The notes under the pieces: generated by a model
The model's input: only the letters and a program-made list of their open reading frames with translations
What the model was told of the DNA's origin: nothing
Database searches by the model: none
Part shown: piece after piece, positions 1-9,599 of the stretch
How the letters are laid out: the number at the start of each line of letters is the position of its first letter
How positions within the stretch are numbered: position 1 is the stretch's first letter
Position numbers and translations under genes: made by a program
Origin: WS-2 sp036507005
GTDB taxonomy: Bacteria > Eisenbacteria > RBG-16-71-46
Reading direction: 5' to 3'
Assembly (NCBI GenBank): GCA_036507005.1
Contig: DASXQT010000072.1
Span: forward strand, 62,001-126,000
Length of the DNA stretch: 64,000 nt

Positions 1-2
1 CG

Positions 3-902
3 TTCGGCCGCGCGCTCACGGCCGCGGTCGGAGGCGACGGGCTGCGCCACAAGATCAAGGCCGAGAACACCGCCGAGAGCCACGTCTCGGAGCGGCGCGA
101 GACGCGGCCGGTGGGGATCGGGCAGGCGTCGCTCGTGGGCCGGATCGGCCCGAGCTTCGAGTGGGGCGTGGACGGCCGCGGATGGACCTCGCGCTCGACC
201 GAGACCTGGGTGTTCTCGATCGCGACCGGGACCGCGGCGATCCCGGTCACGGGGCGCGGCGACTTCCTGCGCCGCAAGGAGGTGGGCTCGACCCTGCGGG
301 CGCGGGCCCGCTGCGTCGCAGGCCGCCTCGAGCTGGGAGGGAGCTTCGGCACGGCGTACCGCAAGGTGACGCACACGCCTCCGCCGAGCACCGACCGCAG
401 CTCGTTCAGCCACTTCCTGAACACCATCTACTACCGGACCCAGGCGGACACCACGATCTTTCCCGACACCGTGGTGTTCAACCGGGCCGAGGATCGAGAC
501 TGGGACGCGGCGGGCGGGGCCTCGTGGCGGCTCCCGGGGGACCGCGGCACGATCGGCGCGGAGTTCCACCGCTACCGGGACCTGTTCATCCAGACGGTCT
601 CCGGCGAGGGGCCGCGGCGCGCCGGCTGGGATGTGCGCGGCGGGCTCGAGTGCCGTCTGAGCCTCGGCTTCTCCGGACGCGCGGGATACCTCTATCGCTG
701 GGAGGACCTGGACGAGCTCACCGAGCACAACGAGCACGTCGCCAGCTCCGCGACGATCGGCTTTGGCCTCAGGCCGGCGGGCGCGACCTGGCGCTTCGAC
801 GCCGACTACGCGCTGGAGTGGAACCAGGCGGACTTCGGCGCTCCTTCGCGGCCGCGCGGCACGCGTCAGCAGATCGCCACCGAGATCGAGTGGTCGTTCT
901 AG
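3..902 (+). CDS. Outer-membrane beta-barrel protein, 3' part only
   Basis: The reading frame is open from the left edge of the window to a TAG at 900-902, so the start lies outside. About 300 residues are visible. They alternate polar and hydrophobic residues in short strands rich in Tyr, Trp, Gly and Arg, such as SGRAGYLYRW and WRFDADYALEW, and the chain ends in Glu-Trp-Ser-Phe. A C-terminal aromatic residue is the usual recognition signal of outer-membrane barrels. I see no domain that gives a specific function, and I do not recognise the family. It may be a surface or transport barrel related to the neighbouring TonB receptor cluster. A sigma70-like promoter follows it at 941, so it probably ends its own transcript. 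Confidence 0.65.
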   Translation, partial: FGRALTAAVGGDGLRHKIKAENTAESHVSERRETRPVGIGQASLVGRIGPSFEWGVDGRGWTSRSTETWVFSIATGTAAIPVTGRGDFLRRKEVGSTLRARARCVAGRLELGGSFGTAYRKVTHTPPPSTDRSSFSHFLNTIYYRTQADTTIFPDTVVFNRAEDRDWDAAGGASWRLPGDRGTIGAEFHRYRDLFIQTVSGEGPRRAGWDVRGGLECRLSLGFSGRAGYLYRWEDLDELTEHNEHVASSATIGFGLRPAGATWRFDADYALEWNQADFGAPSRPRGTRQQIATEIEWSF

Positions 903-1218
903 GGTGCGCGCTCCGGGTCAACCGCGCCGCAAATTGGTACTTGACACCGGCGGATCATCGGCCGATATTGATGTCAACCGGGCGGTAGGCGTCGATGCCG
1001 CATGATTTCCCCTGCGGCGCCCCTGCAAGAGTGTTGGCCATGGACCACGCCCGCTTCCCGAACTCCCGATCCACCGGCACGTCACGGTGCCGATCGCCGG
1101 CGCCATCCCCAGTGCGCCGAAGGGATTGGACCCGAAACTCGTTGACAGTCCCCGAATGGATTGGCATCGTGGCACGGTTCCGAATCACATGATGACCCAG
1201 GGCAAGGAGTGTCGTTCC
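903..1218 (+). other. Intergenic leader upstream of the TonB receptor
   Basis: This 316-base gap has no convincing gene. It holds one good promoter (941-969), which predicts a leader of about 240 bases before the ATG at 1219, and a Shine-Dalgarno AAGGAG at 1204-1209. I see no recognisable riboswitch, although so long a leader leaves room for post-transcriptional control. Confidence 0.5.
941..969 (+). promoter_or_regulatory. Sigma70-like promoter for the TonB receptor
   Basis: Perfect -35 box TTGACA (941-946), 17-base spacer, -10 box GATATT (964-969, 4 of 6 matches). The predicted start of transcription is near 976. Confidence 0.6.
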
Positions 1219-3921
1219 ATGGTTCGGGCAGGAAGGCTCGGATGGCTTGCGGCGCTTGCGTTTCTGGCAGCCGCTCCCGTCGCCGCGCAGGGTCCACCGA
1301 CCGGTCGGGTGACCGGCCGGGTCGTCGAGCGCGGCAAGGAACCGATCGAGTTCGCGAACGTCATCGTGCTCGGCACCAAGCTCGGCACGATGACCGACTC
1401 GAACGGAAACTTCGTCATCACCGGCGTCCCGGTCGGCACCGTGGAGATCCAGGTGCAGCCGCTGGGCTACGACAAGCAGGTGCAGTCCCTGCAGGTGAAC
1501 GCCGGCGCGACCTCGGCCATCGAGTTCAACTTCGGCGAGAAGAAGGTCGTGAAGGAGGTCGAAGAGATCGAGGTGCGCGCCGAGAAGCGCATCGACACCA
1601 AGTCCTCGCAGACGGTGCAGAGCATCAGCGCCGAGCGCCTGCGCGAGATCCCGGTGGACAACCTGCGCGAGGCGGTGGCCACCAAGGCCGGCGTCGTGGC
1701 CCAGGGCGGCGAGCTGCACTTCCGCGGCGGACGCGGAGGCGAGGTCAAGTACCAGTTCAGCGGCGTCGAGGTGTCGGACCCGCTGCTCGGGCGCGGCGCC
1801 ACGGTTGCCAACCTGGCGATCGCCGGCACCGACATCCTCTCGGGGGGCTTCGACGCCGAGTACGGCAACGCGCTGTCGGGCGTCGTGAACGTGAGCACGC
1901 GGGAGGGGACCGACCGCTTCGGGGGCGAGGTGCGGTGGGACACGGACCGCTACGGCGATCCGACCAAGACCTTCGACAACTTCGACCGCATCACCTTCGG
2001 CTTCGGCGGCCCGACGCCCTTCAAGAACCTCACCTACTACACGACCTACGAGGGCAGCTTCTCCGACACCTACCTGCGCTCGACGCTCACCAAGCCGCGC
2101 ACCACGCTGTTCGACTTCGTCCAGTTCGGCAACCGGCAGCGGAACGACATCAACACCAACTTCAAGCTCGCCTACCGGCTCAACCCGCGCAACAAGGTGA
2201 CGCTGGAGACCATCCAGAACCGAACGCTGAACACACCGTACAACCACATGTGGAGCCGCAAGGGATTCGTGAAGGTGGGCTACGACACCACCGTGCATCC
2301 CGCCCGCAAGGTGTACGGCACGTGGTCGGGGATCAAGCAGGACAGCACCTACGAGGAGGTGAACCTGCCGGATCACTTCCCCACCACCGACGACGTCTAC
2401 CGCCAGGTCACCGCGGTGTGGACCGACCAGATCTCCGAAAAGTCGGTGTGGACGGCGCGGGCCTCGGCCTTCAGCTTCGACACTCGCAGCTCGGTGGGGC
2501 GCAAGCAGCCGTGGGAATACGACACCCAGAGCCCCGACTACTGGACCGGCAACCTCGTGATCGGGAGCGAGAACAACCCCTACTACGCCACGCACGGCGA
2601 TTACCCGACCTACAGCTGGCGCTACTCGGGCACCCAGACGCTCAAGTCCGACTTCTCGACCCGGCGCTGGCGCCAGCACACGTTCAAAGTGGGCGTGGAA
2701 ACGAAGTACAGCCACGTCGAGGACCTCGAGCTGACGCGGCCCAACGAGCTGGTCGACGGCCGGCCCGGCGGGCTGCGGTCGGACTTCGTGAACTACAGCC
2801 CCGAGGGCGCCGCCTACCTCCAGGACCGCTGGGAGTTCGAGGGCCTGGTGCTCAACGCCGGCGTGCGCTGGGACATGTTCACGCCCGGCGTGCAGGTGAG
2901 CGACTCGGAGCTGGTCTCGCTCGGGAGCGGCAGGCGGTACAAGCAGCAGTTCAGCCCGAGACTCGGCATCGCCTACCCGATCTCCGACAAGGACGTGCTC
3001 AGCTTCCACTACGGGTGGACCTACCAGAATCCGAGCTTCATCAACGTCTTCCAGGCCCGCGGGCAGACCACCGCGCTGCTGGTCCAGGGCAACCCCGACC
3101 TCGAGCCCGAGACCAACGTCGCCTACCAGGCCGCGGTGCAGCACCTGTTCTCGCGCGATGTCTCGGGGCAGTTCGCGGTGTTCTTCCGGGACATCTACGG
3201 GCTGGTGACGACCCGCCAGAAGACGCTGCCGTCGGGTGACGTGGTGAACTACTTCTTCAACGGCGACTACGCCAGCTCGCGCGGTTTCGAGGCCAGCATC
3301 ATCAAGAGCTTCAGCCACAAGTTCTCGGCCGAGGTCAACTACACCTACTCGCTGGCCACGGGCGTGGCCTCGGACCCGAACTCGGCGCTCCAGTTCTTCA
3401 ACGGCGGCCAGCTCTACCTGCCGATCTCGGAGCAGGCGCTGGACTGGGACCAGCGCAACACCCTGAGCCTGCAGTCGGTGGTGCGCGAGCCAGGGCGGTG
3501 GGGCTTCCGGATCCTGTGGCAGTACGGCTCGGGCTTCCCGTTCACGCCGCGATTCCTGAACGACCGGCGTCCGGACCCGGCGCTCAACAATTCGAGGCGG
3601 CTCCCTTCGAGCTCGCGGCTCACGATCGACGGGGACAAGTTCTACAAGATCTGGGGCCAGAACGTGAACCTGTTCTTCGACGCGCGGAACGTGCTGAACG
3701 CGACGAACATCGCGGCGCTTTCGCAGAGTGCGTTCCCGAACCAGAACATCAACCGGTCGGGGGATGATTACCTGATCTACTACACCGAGACCGGGCGCGC
3801 GGGAGGCGCCTTCCAGCAGGACATCAACGGAGACGGGATCGACGACTGGATCCCGCTCCACGATCCGCGGGTCTTCGAGGAAGGGCGCAACGTGCGGCTC
3901 GGCGTGAGCGTGACCTTCTGA
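1219..3921 (+). CDS. TonB-dependent outer-membrane receptor with carboxypeptidase-regulatory domain
   Basis: A 900-residue receptor for energised uptake across the outer membrane; the substrate cannot be read from the sequence. A signal peptide of about 24 residues (MVRAGRLGWLAALAFLAAAP, ending VAAQ) is followed by a carboxypeptidase-regulatory-like beta-sandwich (about 28-110). Next comes a TonB plug (about 125-245, with the plug-like stretch LHFRGGRGGEV). A long barrel with many Tyr/Trp/Phe strands then runs to the terminal VRLGVSVTF. This order is typical of FCB-type receptors. I chose ATG 1219 because it directly precedes the signal peptide and has AAGGAG nine bases upstream; an in-frame ATG at 1189 would add a non-signal extension. 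The gene is followed by a secreted CTD protein and a PorV/PorQ barrel, suggesting one secretion or uptake unit. Energy could come from the Tol/Ton-type proteins encoded at 14218-15982, but that is inference. Confidence 0.9.
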   Translation: MVRAGRLGWLAALAFLAAAPVAAQGPPTGRVTGRVVERGKEPIEFANVIVLGTKLGTMTDSNGNFVITGVPVGTVEIQVQPLGYDKQVQSLQVNAGATSAIEFNFGEKKVVKEVEEIEVRAEKRIDTKSSQTVQSISAERLREIPVDNLREAVATKAGVVAQGGELHFRGGRGGEVKYQFSGVEVSDPLLGRGATVANLAIAGTDILSGGFDAEYGNALSGVVNVSTREGTDRFGGEVRWDTDRYGDPTKTFDNFDRITFGFGGPTPFKNLTYYTTYEGSFSDTYLRSTLTKPRTTLFDFVQFGNRQRNDINTNFKLAYRLNPRNKVTLETIQNRTLNTPYNHMWSRKGFVKVGYDTTVHPARKVYGTWSGIKQDSTYEEVNLPDHFPTTDDVYRQVTAVWTDQISEKSVWTARASAFSFDTRSSVGRKQPWEYDTQSPDYWTGNLVIGSENNPYYATHGDYPTYSWRYSGTQTLKSDFSTRRWRQHTFKVGVETKYSHVEDLELTRPNELVDGRPGGLRSDFVNYSPEGAAYLQDRWEFEGLVLNAGVRWDMFTPGVQVSDSELVSLGSGRRYKQQFSPRLGIAYPISDKDVLSFHYGWTYQNPSFINVFQARGQTTALLVQGNPDLEPETNVAYQAAVQHLFSRDVSGQFAVFFRDIYGLVTTRQKTLPSGDVVNYFFNGDYASSRGFEASIIKSFSHKFSAEVNYTYSLATGVASDPNSALQFFNGGQLYLPISEQALDWDQRNTLSLQSVVREPGRWGFRILWQYGSGFPFTPRFLNDRRPDPALNNSRRLPSSSRLTIDGDKFYKIWGQNVNLFFDARNVLNATNIAALSQSAFPNQNINRSGDDYLIYYTETGRAGGAFQQDINGDGIDDWIPLHDPRVFEEGRNVRLGVSVTF

Positions 3922-3947
3922 GCGAAGCGACGGGCGAGCGGAGGACC

Positions 3948-6926
3948 ATGAAGCCGAGGATGCGGGCGGTCTGGCGGGGGGTTCTGGCGCTGGCGTGTCT
4001 CGCGACGCCGGTGGCGGCGCGCGCGGACGAGGGCGGGACCCCGGCGGGCGGCAAGGGGGACTTCGAGGGCCTGACGCCCGAGACGGCGAAGCAGCTGTAC
4101 CGCATGTATTCCGAGTGGCGGCACGGCCGGACGGGGCCAGTGGCGGCGCCCGACATCTTCGGGCACGGCTCAGTGCTCAACGTCGGCAAGGTGGTGGAGA
4201 AGGTCACCAACTTCGGCTTCAACGGCAACCCGTTCACCACCACCTCGAGCGATCCGTCGGGGCAGTGGCCGGGCCAGTCGGGCGTCGAATACCTGTTCGC
4301 GCAGACGATCGCGGTCGGCGGCGTGAACCCGCAGGTGAGCGAGGGGGATCCGGTGTCACGGCGCCGCGTGAGCTCGGGGATCGAGTGGCGGCCGCCTACG
4401 CTCGCGCCCGAGGACCACATCTACCCGGCGTACGAAGGGATCGTGAACGGGAAGCGGTTCTTCAACGACGACGGGGACAAGAATCCAGCCGAGCCCCTGG
4501 ACTACCTGCAGGACAAGGTGGACGAGGACTTCCTGGACGGGCGGGACAACGACGGCGACGGGGCGGTGGACGAGGACTACGGGGCGGTGGGTCAGCAGAT
4601 GTTCTCGCTGGTGATGCGGGACGACACGCCCGAGGCGATCCGGTTCACGCAGGCGGAGCCGCACGTGCCGGTGGGGCTGGAGATCCAGGAGAGGGCCTGG
4701 GCGTACTCGCTGACGGCGCTCGAGAACTTCAACGTCTTCGAGTACCACATCACGAACGTGTCGGGGCACGAGGTGGACAGCCTGTTCGTGGGGTTCCCGA
4801 TCGACATGGACTGCGGCCCGGTGATCGTCTCCAACTACTACAGCGACGATCTCGACGTGCCGCAGTTCCCGAGCGGGCAGTTCTGGTTCAAGCTGCCGGA
4901 CGTCTCGGACGCGCAGGAGCCGCGGCTGCAGAAGATCCACGACCCGGACATCCGCAATCCGGCGCCCGGAAAGGCCCTGTGCACCCAGATCGGCATCCGG
5001 GTGAACGGCTACTCGATCGCCGACGACAATAGCGACGACGGCAAGACGCCGGGGATGCCGAGCTTCCTGCTCTTCGACCACACGATCGACCCGCTGGGCG
5101 TCAACGGACCGCCGCGCGTCGGCTTCCGCGCCTTCCGCTCGTACGCCGGCGGCACCACCTTCAGCCAGGGGGGTCCGCCGCGCATCGACCAGCAGCGCTT
5201 CGAGTTCATGAGCAGCAACGAGAACATCGACCCCGAGACCGGCTTCATCAACGCTCCGGGCGGGGACCAGAAAGGCGACTACGCCGCCTGGTCCGCGGTG
5301 GGTCCGTGGCTGCACGTCCAGCCCAACGCCTCGATCACCGTGACCGTGGGCTACGCGGTCCAGCGCGGGACGTATGCCCAGGCGGTCCAGTACCCGGCGG
5401 ACTACGCGGCGCTCAAGGCGGATTCCTCGACCGATTACCAGTCGAAGCAGACGACGCTGTTCTCCAAGTATCCGGCGGTCAAGAACGCGTTCGACGCCCA
5501 GCTCGCCTTCGAGGGCGTGTGGGAGGCGCGGCGCGCGGGGCTGCCGTCCACCGACTGGCACGGGCGCGAGACCGGGATCCGCGGAGCGCACGGCTCGGCG
5601 CCCAACTACGAGCTGCAGGACTGCCGGGATCGGGACGACTTCGACGGCCGGTTCCGGCCGGTGCAGTCGGATCAGTACACCTGGTTCGACTTCGACTGCG
5701 ACTACTGCACCGGGGTGTGGAGCTACGCGGTGGGCAACCCGCAGCCCGCGGACCGCAAGTACCTGGGCGGCTTCTTCCACAAGACCTGGAACGCCTCGGC
5801 GCCGCCGCCCAGCCCGGTGCTGAACAGCTCGACGGGGTACAACTTCACCGACAACCCGACGCGGCTGGTGGCGGCGGCGGGGGACAACCGGATCACGCTG
5901 GCGTGGGACAACACCTCGCAGATCTCGGCCGACCCTGGCGAGATCCGCGGCGTGAAGAGCATTTTCGATTTCCGCGGCTACAAGGTCTACAAGGTGGCGG
6001 GCTGGACGAGGCCGGTGGGCTCGCCGGGGCCCGCGGAGGACGAGTGGTCGCTGGTGGCGGAGTTCGCGTGCTTCGACTACCGAGACAGCCTGGGGCGGCG
6101 GATCGAGAGCAACCAGGTGCGGATGGACGGGAGCACGCCGGTCTATCCGAAGGTGTGGATCCCGCAGAAGCAGGAGTCGCTGGCGGTCGAGCTGCACCGC
6201 GGGGACCTGTGGGACCGGCAGAGCGGGCACGTGCTGCGGCCGGACTCGGCGATCGGGTGCGTGCGCTCGGCGGGCGACCCGTGCGACGTGGGGGCGTGCG
6301 AGGCGAAGTGCGGCCGGTCGCTGTTCTCGCCCTACCTGGAGGAGAGGCCGTTCCACTACCCGGTGGGGTTCTACCGCTTCGAGGACAACGAGGTGCGCAA
6401 CGGGTTCCTGTACTTCTACTCGGTGACGGCCTACGACTCGAGCTTCGACGGGGAGACCGAGGGGCGCAAGTCGGCGGTGGAGGCGGAGGGGGTGACGCCG
6501 CAGGCGGCGACGAAGGCGGGCCAGGCGGTGTGGGTGGTGCCCAACCCGTACAAGGGACGGCAACGGATCGCGGACCGGCCGTCGACCTGGGACCTGACGC
6601 CGAACGCGACGGATCCGACCGGGACGCACATCGATTTCATGGGGCTGCCGCCGGGGCGGTGGACGATCCGGATCTACACGGTGGCGGGGGACCTGGTGCA
6701 GGAGATCCGGTCGACGGACGCGGTGAACCAGTCGTTGCGGGGTCCGGTGACGACGCCGGGCGGGGTACTGCCGGGATTCAACCGGCAACAGGACACGGCG
6801 AATGACGGGCAGGCGTCCTGGAACCTGATCTCGCGGAACGGGCAGGATATCGTGAGCGGGGTGTACCTGTTCGTGGTGGATTCGAGCGCCGGGCTTCAGC
6901 GCGGGCGCTTCGTGGTGATCCGATGA
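3948..6926 (+). CDS. Large secreted protein with FlgD/T9SS-like C-terminal domain
   Basis: A 992-residue exported protein of unknown function. It has a signal peptide of about 26 residues ending ATPVAARA. Acidic calcium-binding-like loops follow near residues 172-206 (DDGDKN and DNDGDGAVDED), resembling dockerin or thrombospondin-3 calcium loops. The long middle carries fibronectin-like stretches. The C-terminal domain (about 857-992) starts at WVVPNPYKG, includes WTIRIYTVAGDLV, and ends NGQDIVSGVYLFVVDS followed by a basic tail. That C-terminal pattern is the one shared by FlgD-Ig-like and type 9 secretion sorting domains. The next gene, overlapping or nearly so, is a PorV/PorQ-family barrel, the family that shuttles T9SS cargo. 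I infer that this is a surface or secreted cargo of a T9SS-like path. A substrate-binding partner of the upstream receptor is the alternative. Confidence 0.75.
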   Translation: MKPRMRAVWRGVLALACLATPVAARADEGGTPAGGKGDFEGLTPETAKQLYRMYSEWRHGRTGPVAAPDIFGHGSVLNVGKVVEKVTNFGFNGNPFTTTSSDPSGQWPGQSGVEYLFAQTIAVGGVNPQVSEGDPVSRRRVSSGIEWRPPTLAPEDHIYPAYEGIVNGKRFFNDDGDKNPAEPLDYLQDKVDEDFLDGRDNDGDGAVDEDYGAVGQQMFSLVMRDDTPEAIRFTQAEPHVPVGLEIQERAWAYSLTALENFNVFEYHITNVSGHEVDSLFVGFPIDMDCGPVIVSNYYSDDLDVPQFPSGQFWFKLPDVSDAQEPRLQKIHDPDIRNPAPGKALCTQIGIRVNGYSIADDNSDDGKTPGMPSFLLFDHTIDPLGVNGPPRVGFRAFRSYAGGTTFSQGGPPRIDQQRFEFMSSNENIDPETGFINAPGGDQKGDYAAWSAVGPWLHVQPNASITVTVGYAVQRGTYAQAVQYPADYAALKADSSTDYQSKQTTLFSKYPAVKNAFDAQLAFEGVWEARRAGLPSTDWHGRETGIRGAHGSAPNYELQDCRDRDDFDGRFRPVQSDQYTWFDFDCDYCTGVWSYAVGNPQPADRKYLGGFFHKTWNASAPPPSPVLNSSTGYNFTDNPTRLVAAAGDNRITLAWDNTSQISADPGEIRGVKSIFDFRGYKVYKVAGWTRPVGSPGPAEDEWSLVAEFACFDYRDSLGRRIESNQVRMDGSTPVYPKVWIPQKQESLAVELHRGDLWDRQSGHVLRPDSAIGCVRSAGDPCDVGACEAKCGRSLFSPYLEERPFHYPVGFYRFEDNEVRNGFLYFYSVTAYDSSFDGETEGRKSAVEAEGVTPQAATKAGQAVWVVPNPYKGRQRIADRPSTWDLTPNATDPTGTHIDFMGLPPGRWTIRIYTVAGDLVQEIRSTDAVNQSLRGPVTTPGGVLPGFNRQQDTANDGQASWNLISRNGQDIVSGVYLFVVDSSAGLQRGRFVVIR

Positions 6927-6946
6927 GCGAGCAAAGGAGGTATTCG

Positions 6947-7900
6947 GTGCGCAGCGGGAAGGTGGCGCTGGCGGGGGCGGCGCTTCTCGCGCTGCTGGCG
7001 CCGGGGCCGGCGGGAGCGGCGAACATCTTCGAGAAGGTCGGGACGTTCGACGGGCAGTTCCTGAAGATCGGAGTGGGGGCGCGGGCAGAGGCGATGGGGG
7101 GCGCGTTCGTGGGCGTGGCGGACGACGCGACGGCCCTGTTCTGGAACGCCGCGGGAATCGCGCGGATCGATCCGGACAAGAGCGAGTTCAGCTTCAACCA
7201 CGCGGTGTGGCCGGCCGAGGTGCAGTTCACCCAGGCGGGCTACGTGTTCCACATCAAGCGGTTCCCGGGAGCGTTCGGGCTGTCGGTCCGGTCGCTGTAC
7301 ATGCCTCCGATGCTGGAAACCACAGCCTACCAGCCGCTCGGGACGGGGAACACGTTCGACGCCGGGATGATGACCGCGGGATTCAGCTACGCGCGGTCGT
7401 TCACGGACAAGTTCAGCGCCGGCGGGACGGTCCACTTCATCCACGAGGGGCTGGCGGAGTTCTCGCAGCAGACCTACGCGATGGACGTCGGGACGCTCTA
7501 CGACGTGGGCGCGCTCGGGATGCGGATCGGGATGGCGATCTCGAACATCGGCTCGCAGCTCACCTTCATCCAGCGCGACGGGCGGATCCCGGGGATCTTC
7601 CGGGTCGGGACCTCGCTCAACCTGATGCAGACCGGCGACCAGAAGCTGCTCGGGTCGTTCGAGTTCTCGCATCCGCCGGACAACGCCGAGCGGATCAACG
7701 TCGGGGCGGAGTACTCGTTCCAGAAGTTCGTGTTCCTGCGCGGCGGCTACAATCTCAACTACGACGCCGAGGGCGTGGCGGCCGGGGCGGGGTTCCACAT
7801 CCCGGTGTCGGTGGCGGGCCAGGCCGACGTCGACTACGCCTACACGGACATGAAGGATCTCGGGGGTGCGCATCGCTTCTCGATCCGCTTCCTGTTCTGA
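6947..7900 (+). CDS. PorV/PorQ-family outer-membrane barrel
   Basis: About 317 residues. The family (PorV/PorQ, UPF0164-like) forms FadL-like barrels; in Bacteroidota PorV shuttles cargo for type 9 secretion. After the signal peptide (ending PGPAGAAN) comes the diagnostic N-terminal block FLKIGVGARAEAMGGAFVGV, then DDATALFWNAAGIA. The protein ends in a barrel strand, RFSIRFLF, with a C-terminal Phe. I chose GTG 6947 because AAAGGAGG (6933-6940) lies six bases before it. ATG 6923, which overlaps the previous stop as ATGA, is the alternative and adds eight residues. The position directly after a protein with a T9SS-like C-terminal domain suggests that the two work together. No PorU, PorT or SprA is visible in the window, so a complete T9SS cannot be claimed. 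Confidence 0.85.
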   Translation: MRSGKVALAGAALLALLAPGPAGAANIFEKVGTFDGQFLKIGVGARAEAMGGAFVGVADDATALFWNAAGIARIDPDKSEFSFNHAVWPAEVQFTQAGYVFHIKRFPGAFGLSVRSLYMPPMLETTAYQPLGTGNTFDAGMMTAGFSYARSFTDKFSAGGTVHFIHEGLAEFSQQTYAMDVGTLYDVGALGMRIGMAISNIGSQLTFIQRDGRIPGIFRVGTSLNLMQTGDQKLLGSFEFSHPPDNAERINVGAEYSFQKFVFLRGGYNLNYDAEGVAAGAGFHIPVSVAGQADVDYAYTDMKDLGGAHRFSIRFLF

Positions 7901-7970
7901 TCCCGGGCCCGCTCCGGGCCACGCAGGAAAACGCCGGCACGTAGCGCGCCCTCCCTCGGGGGCGCGCTCG

Positions 7971-9410
7971 GTGTTTGCGGTCCTGGTCTGCCTCGGCCTC
8001 GCGGGCTTCCTGGCCCCGGCGGCTTTCGCGGCGCACCCGCCCGAGGTCCGCGCCCCGCTCCCGTGGCGCGTGGGAGGCGCCTTCGGCTTCACCGTCGACG
8101 CCGCATCGTTCCCGGACAGCGCCGGCTACGCTCTCGAGGTCTACGTGAGGCTCGCCCCCGCCGCGCTCCTCGCGGTCGGGGGAGGAGGCTCGGAGGGCGG
8201 GAGGTTTGCGCTGGCGCTGACGTTGAGGAACTCCTACGGCGGCCTCGAGCGCCACGTCGAGCAGGACTTCGTGGCCTCCGGGGGAGACACCGCGGGCGGC
8301 CTGGGGAAGGTCGTCGTGCTGCCCTTCCGGACCTCGGCCGGGGAGCACCGGCTGCAGGTCCGGATGACCGCCCCGGCGCGAAAGGGCGTCTCGCGCAGGA
8401 CGCAGGCCGTGTCGGTCGAAGGAGTCGTGACGGTCCCGGCCAGCGAGAAGGGAGTCGACCTCTCCGATCTCGGCTTCGTGTGGTCGGAGTCGGGCGGCGA
8501 GGATCCGCGCGCCTTCCGGCGCGGGCCCCGCTCCCTGACCCCCAACCCCGAGCGGCTCTACGGCCTCTTCGCCGACAGCGTGCGGGCGACCTTCGTGGCG
8601 CGCGCCCCCGCGGGGAGCGAGCGGCCGTGGCACTGGGTGGCGCGCATCCTCGACGCCGGCGGAGGCGCCGTTTCCGCGCTCGAGGGCGCCGGCGCCGCCG
8701 GACGGTGGCTCGACGCCTCCCTCGCGATGGACCTCTCCCAGCAGCCCGCCGGGGGCTACGACCTCGAGGTCAAGGCGTGGCAGGAGGGCGACGCCGGCGC
8801 CCTGCTCCGTCGCGGGCACTTCAGCATCGGCTGGGAGGTGGAGACCTGGACCACGAGCCCACAGGAGATCCTCGACGGCGCCCATCTGCTGCTCGGGCCC
8901 GACAGCGAGGAGGACTACGCGCGCATGCAGCCCGGCGAGCAGGAGAAGATGATGGGCGACTTCTGGCGCGAGCGGGACCCCACGCCCGACACCGGCCAGA
9001 ACGAGGCGCGCGAGACCTATCTCAAGCGCGCGAACTTCGCGAACCGCACCTTCGGGCGCGCCGGCTTCGGCAAGGGCATGTTCTCGGACATGGGCCGGGT
9101 GTTCATCCGCTACGGGGAGCCGAGCGAGGTGCTGAAGCAGGTGATCCCGGCGCGCGACAACACGCTGGCGGAGATGATCCGTCAGCTCGCGGCCTCGGAC
9201 ACCCGCGAGGTCGGCGATCTCAACGACCGCAGGATCGGTCCCGACATGCGGCCCTTCGAGGTGTGGATCTACGAGGGCGACATTCCGCTGCCGCTGGACG
9301 CCGATCCCCACGCCGTCCACATGCCGCACACCCGCGGCCGCCGGCTGGTGTTCCTGTTCGTGGACGAGCAGTGGCTCGGCGACTACCGCCTCCGCTACTC
9401 GACCGAGTGA
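7971..9410 (+). CDS. GWxTD-domain-like exported protein
   Basis: About 479 residues; function unknown. A hydrophobic signal-like segment (VFAVLVCLGLAGFLAPAAFA) is followed by a beta-rich region resembling other GWxTD proteins. A C-terminal block then holds FWRERDPTPDTGQNE, the AN..F stretch and GRVFIRYGEP. These match the GWxTD family found in FCB-group genomes, but the naming motif itself reads G-M-F-S-D-M-G instead of G-W-x-T-D-x-G. The start is uncertain. GTG 7971 places the signal peptide first, but with no basic residues. GTG 7866 gives a longer, Arg-rich N-terminus and overlaps the upstream gene by 35 bases. Same-strand spacing suggests it may follow the PorV/PorQ gene in a transcript. 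Confidence 0.7.
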   Translation: MFAVLVCLGLAGFLAPAAFAAHPPEVRAPLPWRVGGAFGFTVDAASFPDSAGYALEVYVRLAPAALLAVGGGGSEGGRFALALTLRNSYGGLERHVEQDFVASGGDTAGGLGKVVVLPFRTSAGEHRLQVRMTAPARKGVSRRTQAVSVEGVVTVPASEKGVDLSDLGFVWSESGGEDPRAFRRGPRSLTPNPERLYGLFADSVRATFVARAPAGSERPWHWVARILDAGGGAVSALEGAGAAGRWLDASLAMDLSQQPAGGYDLEVKAWQEGDAGALLRRGHFSIGWEVETWTTSPQEILDGAHLLLGPDSEEDYARMQPGEQEKMMGDFWRERDPTPDTGQNEARETYLKRANFANRTFGRAGFGKGMFSDMGRVFIRYGEPSEVLKQVIPARDNTLAEMIRQLAASDTREVGDLNDRRIGPDMRPFEVWIYEGDIPLPLDADPHAVHMPHTRGRRLVFLFVDEQWLGDYRLRYSTE

Positions 9411-9494
9411 CCGCGGGCACCCCACGCCCTCGCGCCTGAAGCCTAGCGCATCCACCCCCGCGCCGGCGCCGTAACCGGCGCCCGCCGCACCGCT

Positions 9495-9523
9495 TTGCCC
9501 GCCCGGCCCGCTTGCGGCATATT
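9495..9523 (+). promoter_or_regulatory. Promoter of the glycolytic operon
   Basis: TTGCCC (9495-9500), 17-base spacer, CATATT (9518-9523). It predicts transcription from about 9530 and a leader of about 70 bases before gap. Confidence 0.45.
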
Positions 9524-9599
9524 GCCCGGCGCGAATCCCGACCCTCCACGGACCCGTCCCTTCCTCGCGCCGCGCGGCGGAGGGGGAGAGAGGAAGATC

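Noticed and set aside
955..3861. Very long open frame on the minus strand opposite the TonB receptor (others lie opposite the glycolytic genes and rsgA)
   Set aside because: The translation is Arg/Ala/Val-rich and of low complexity with no motifs. The plus strand carries clear family signatures, so these are GC-driven shadows.
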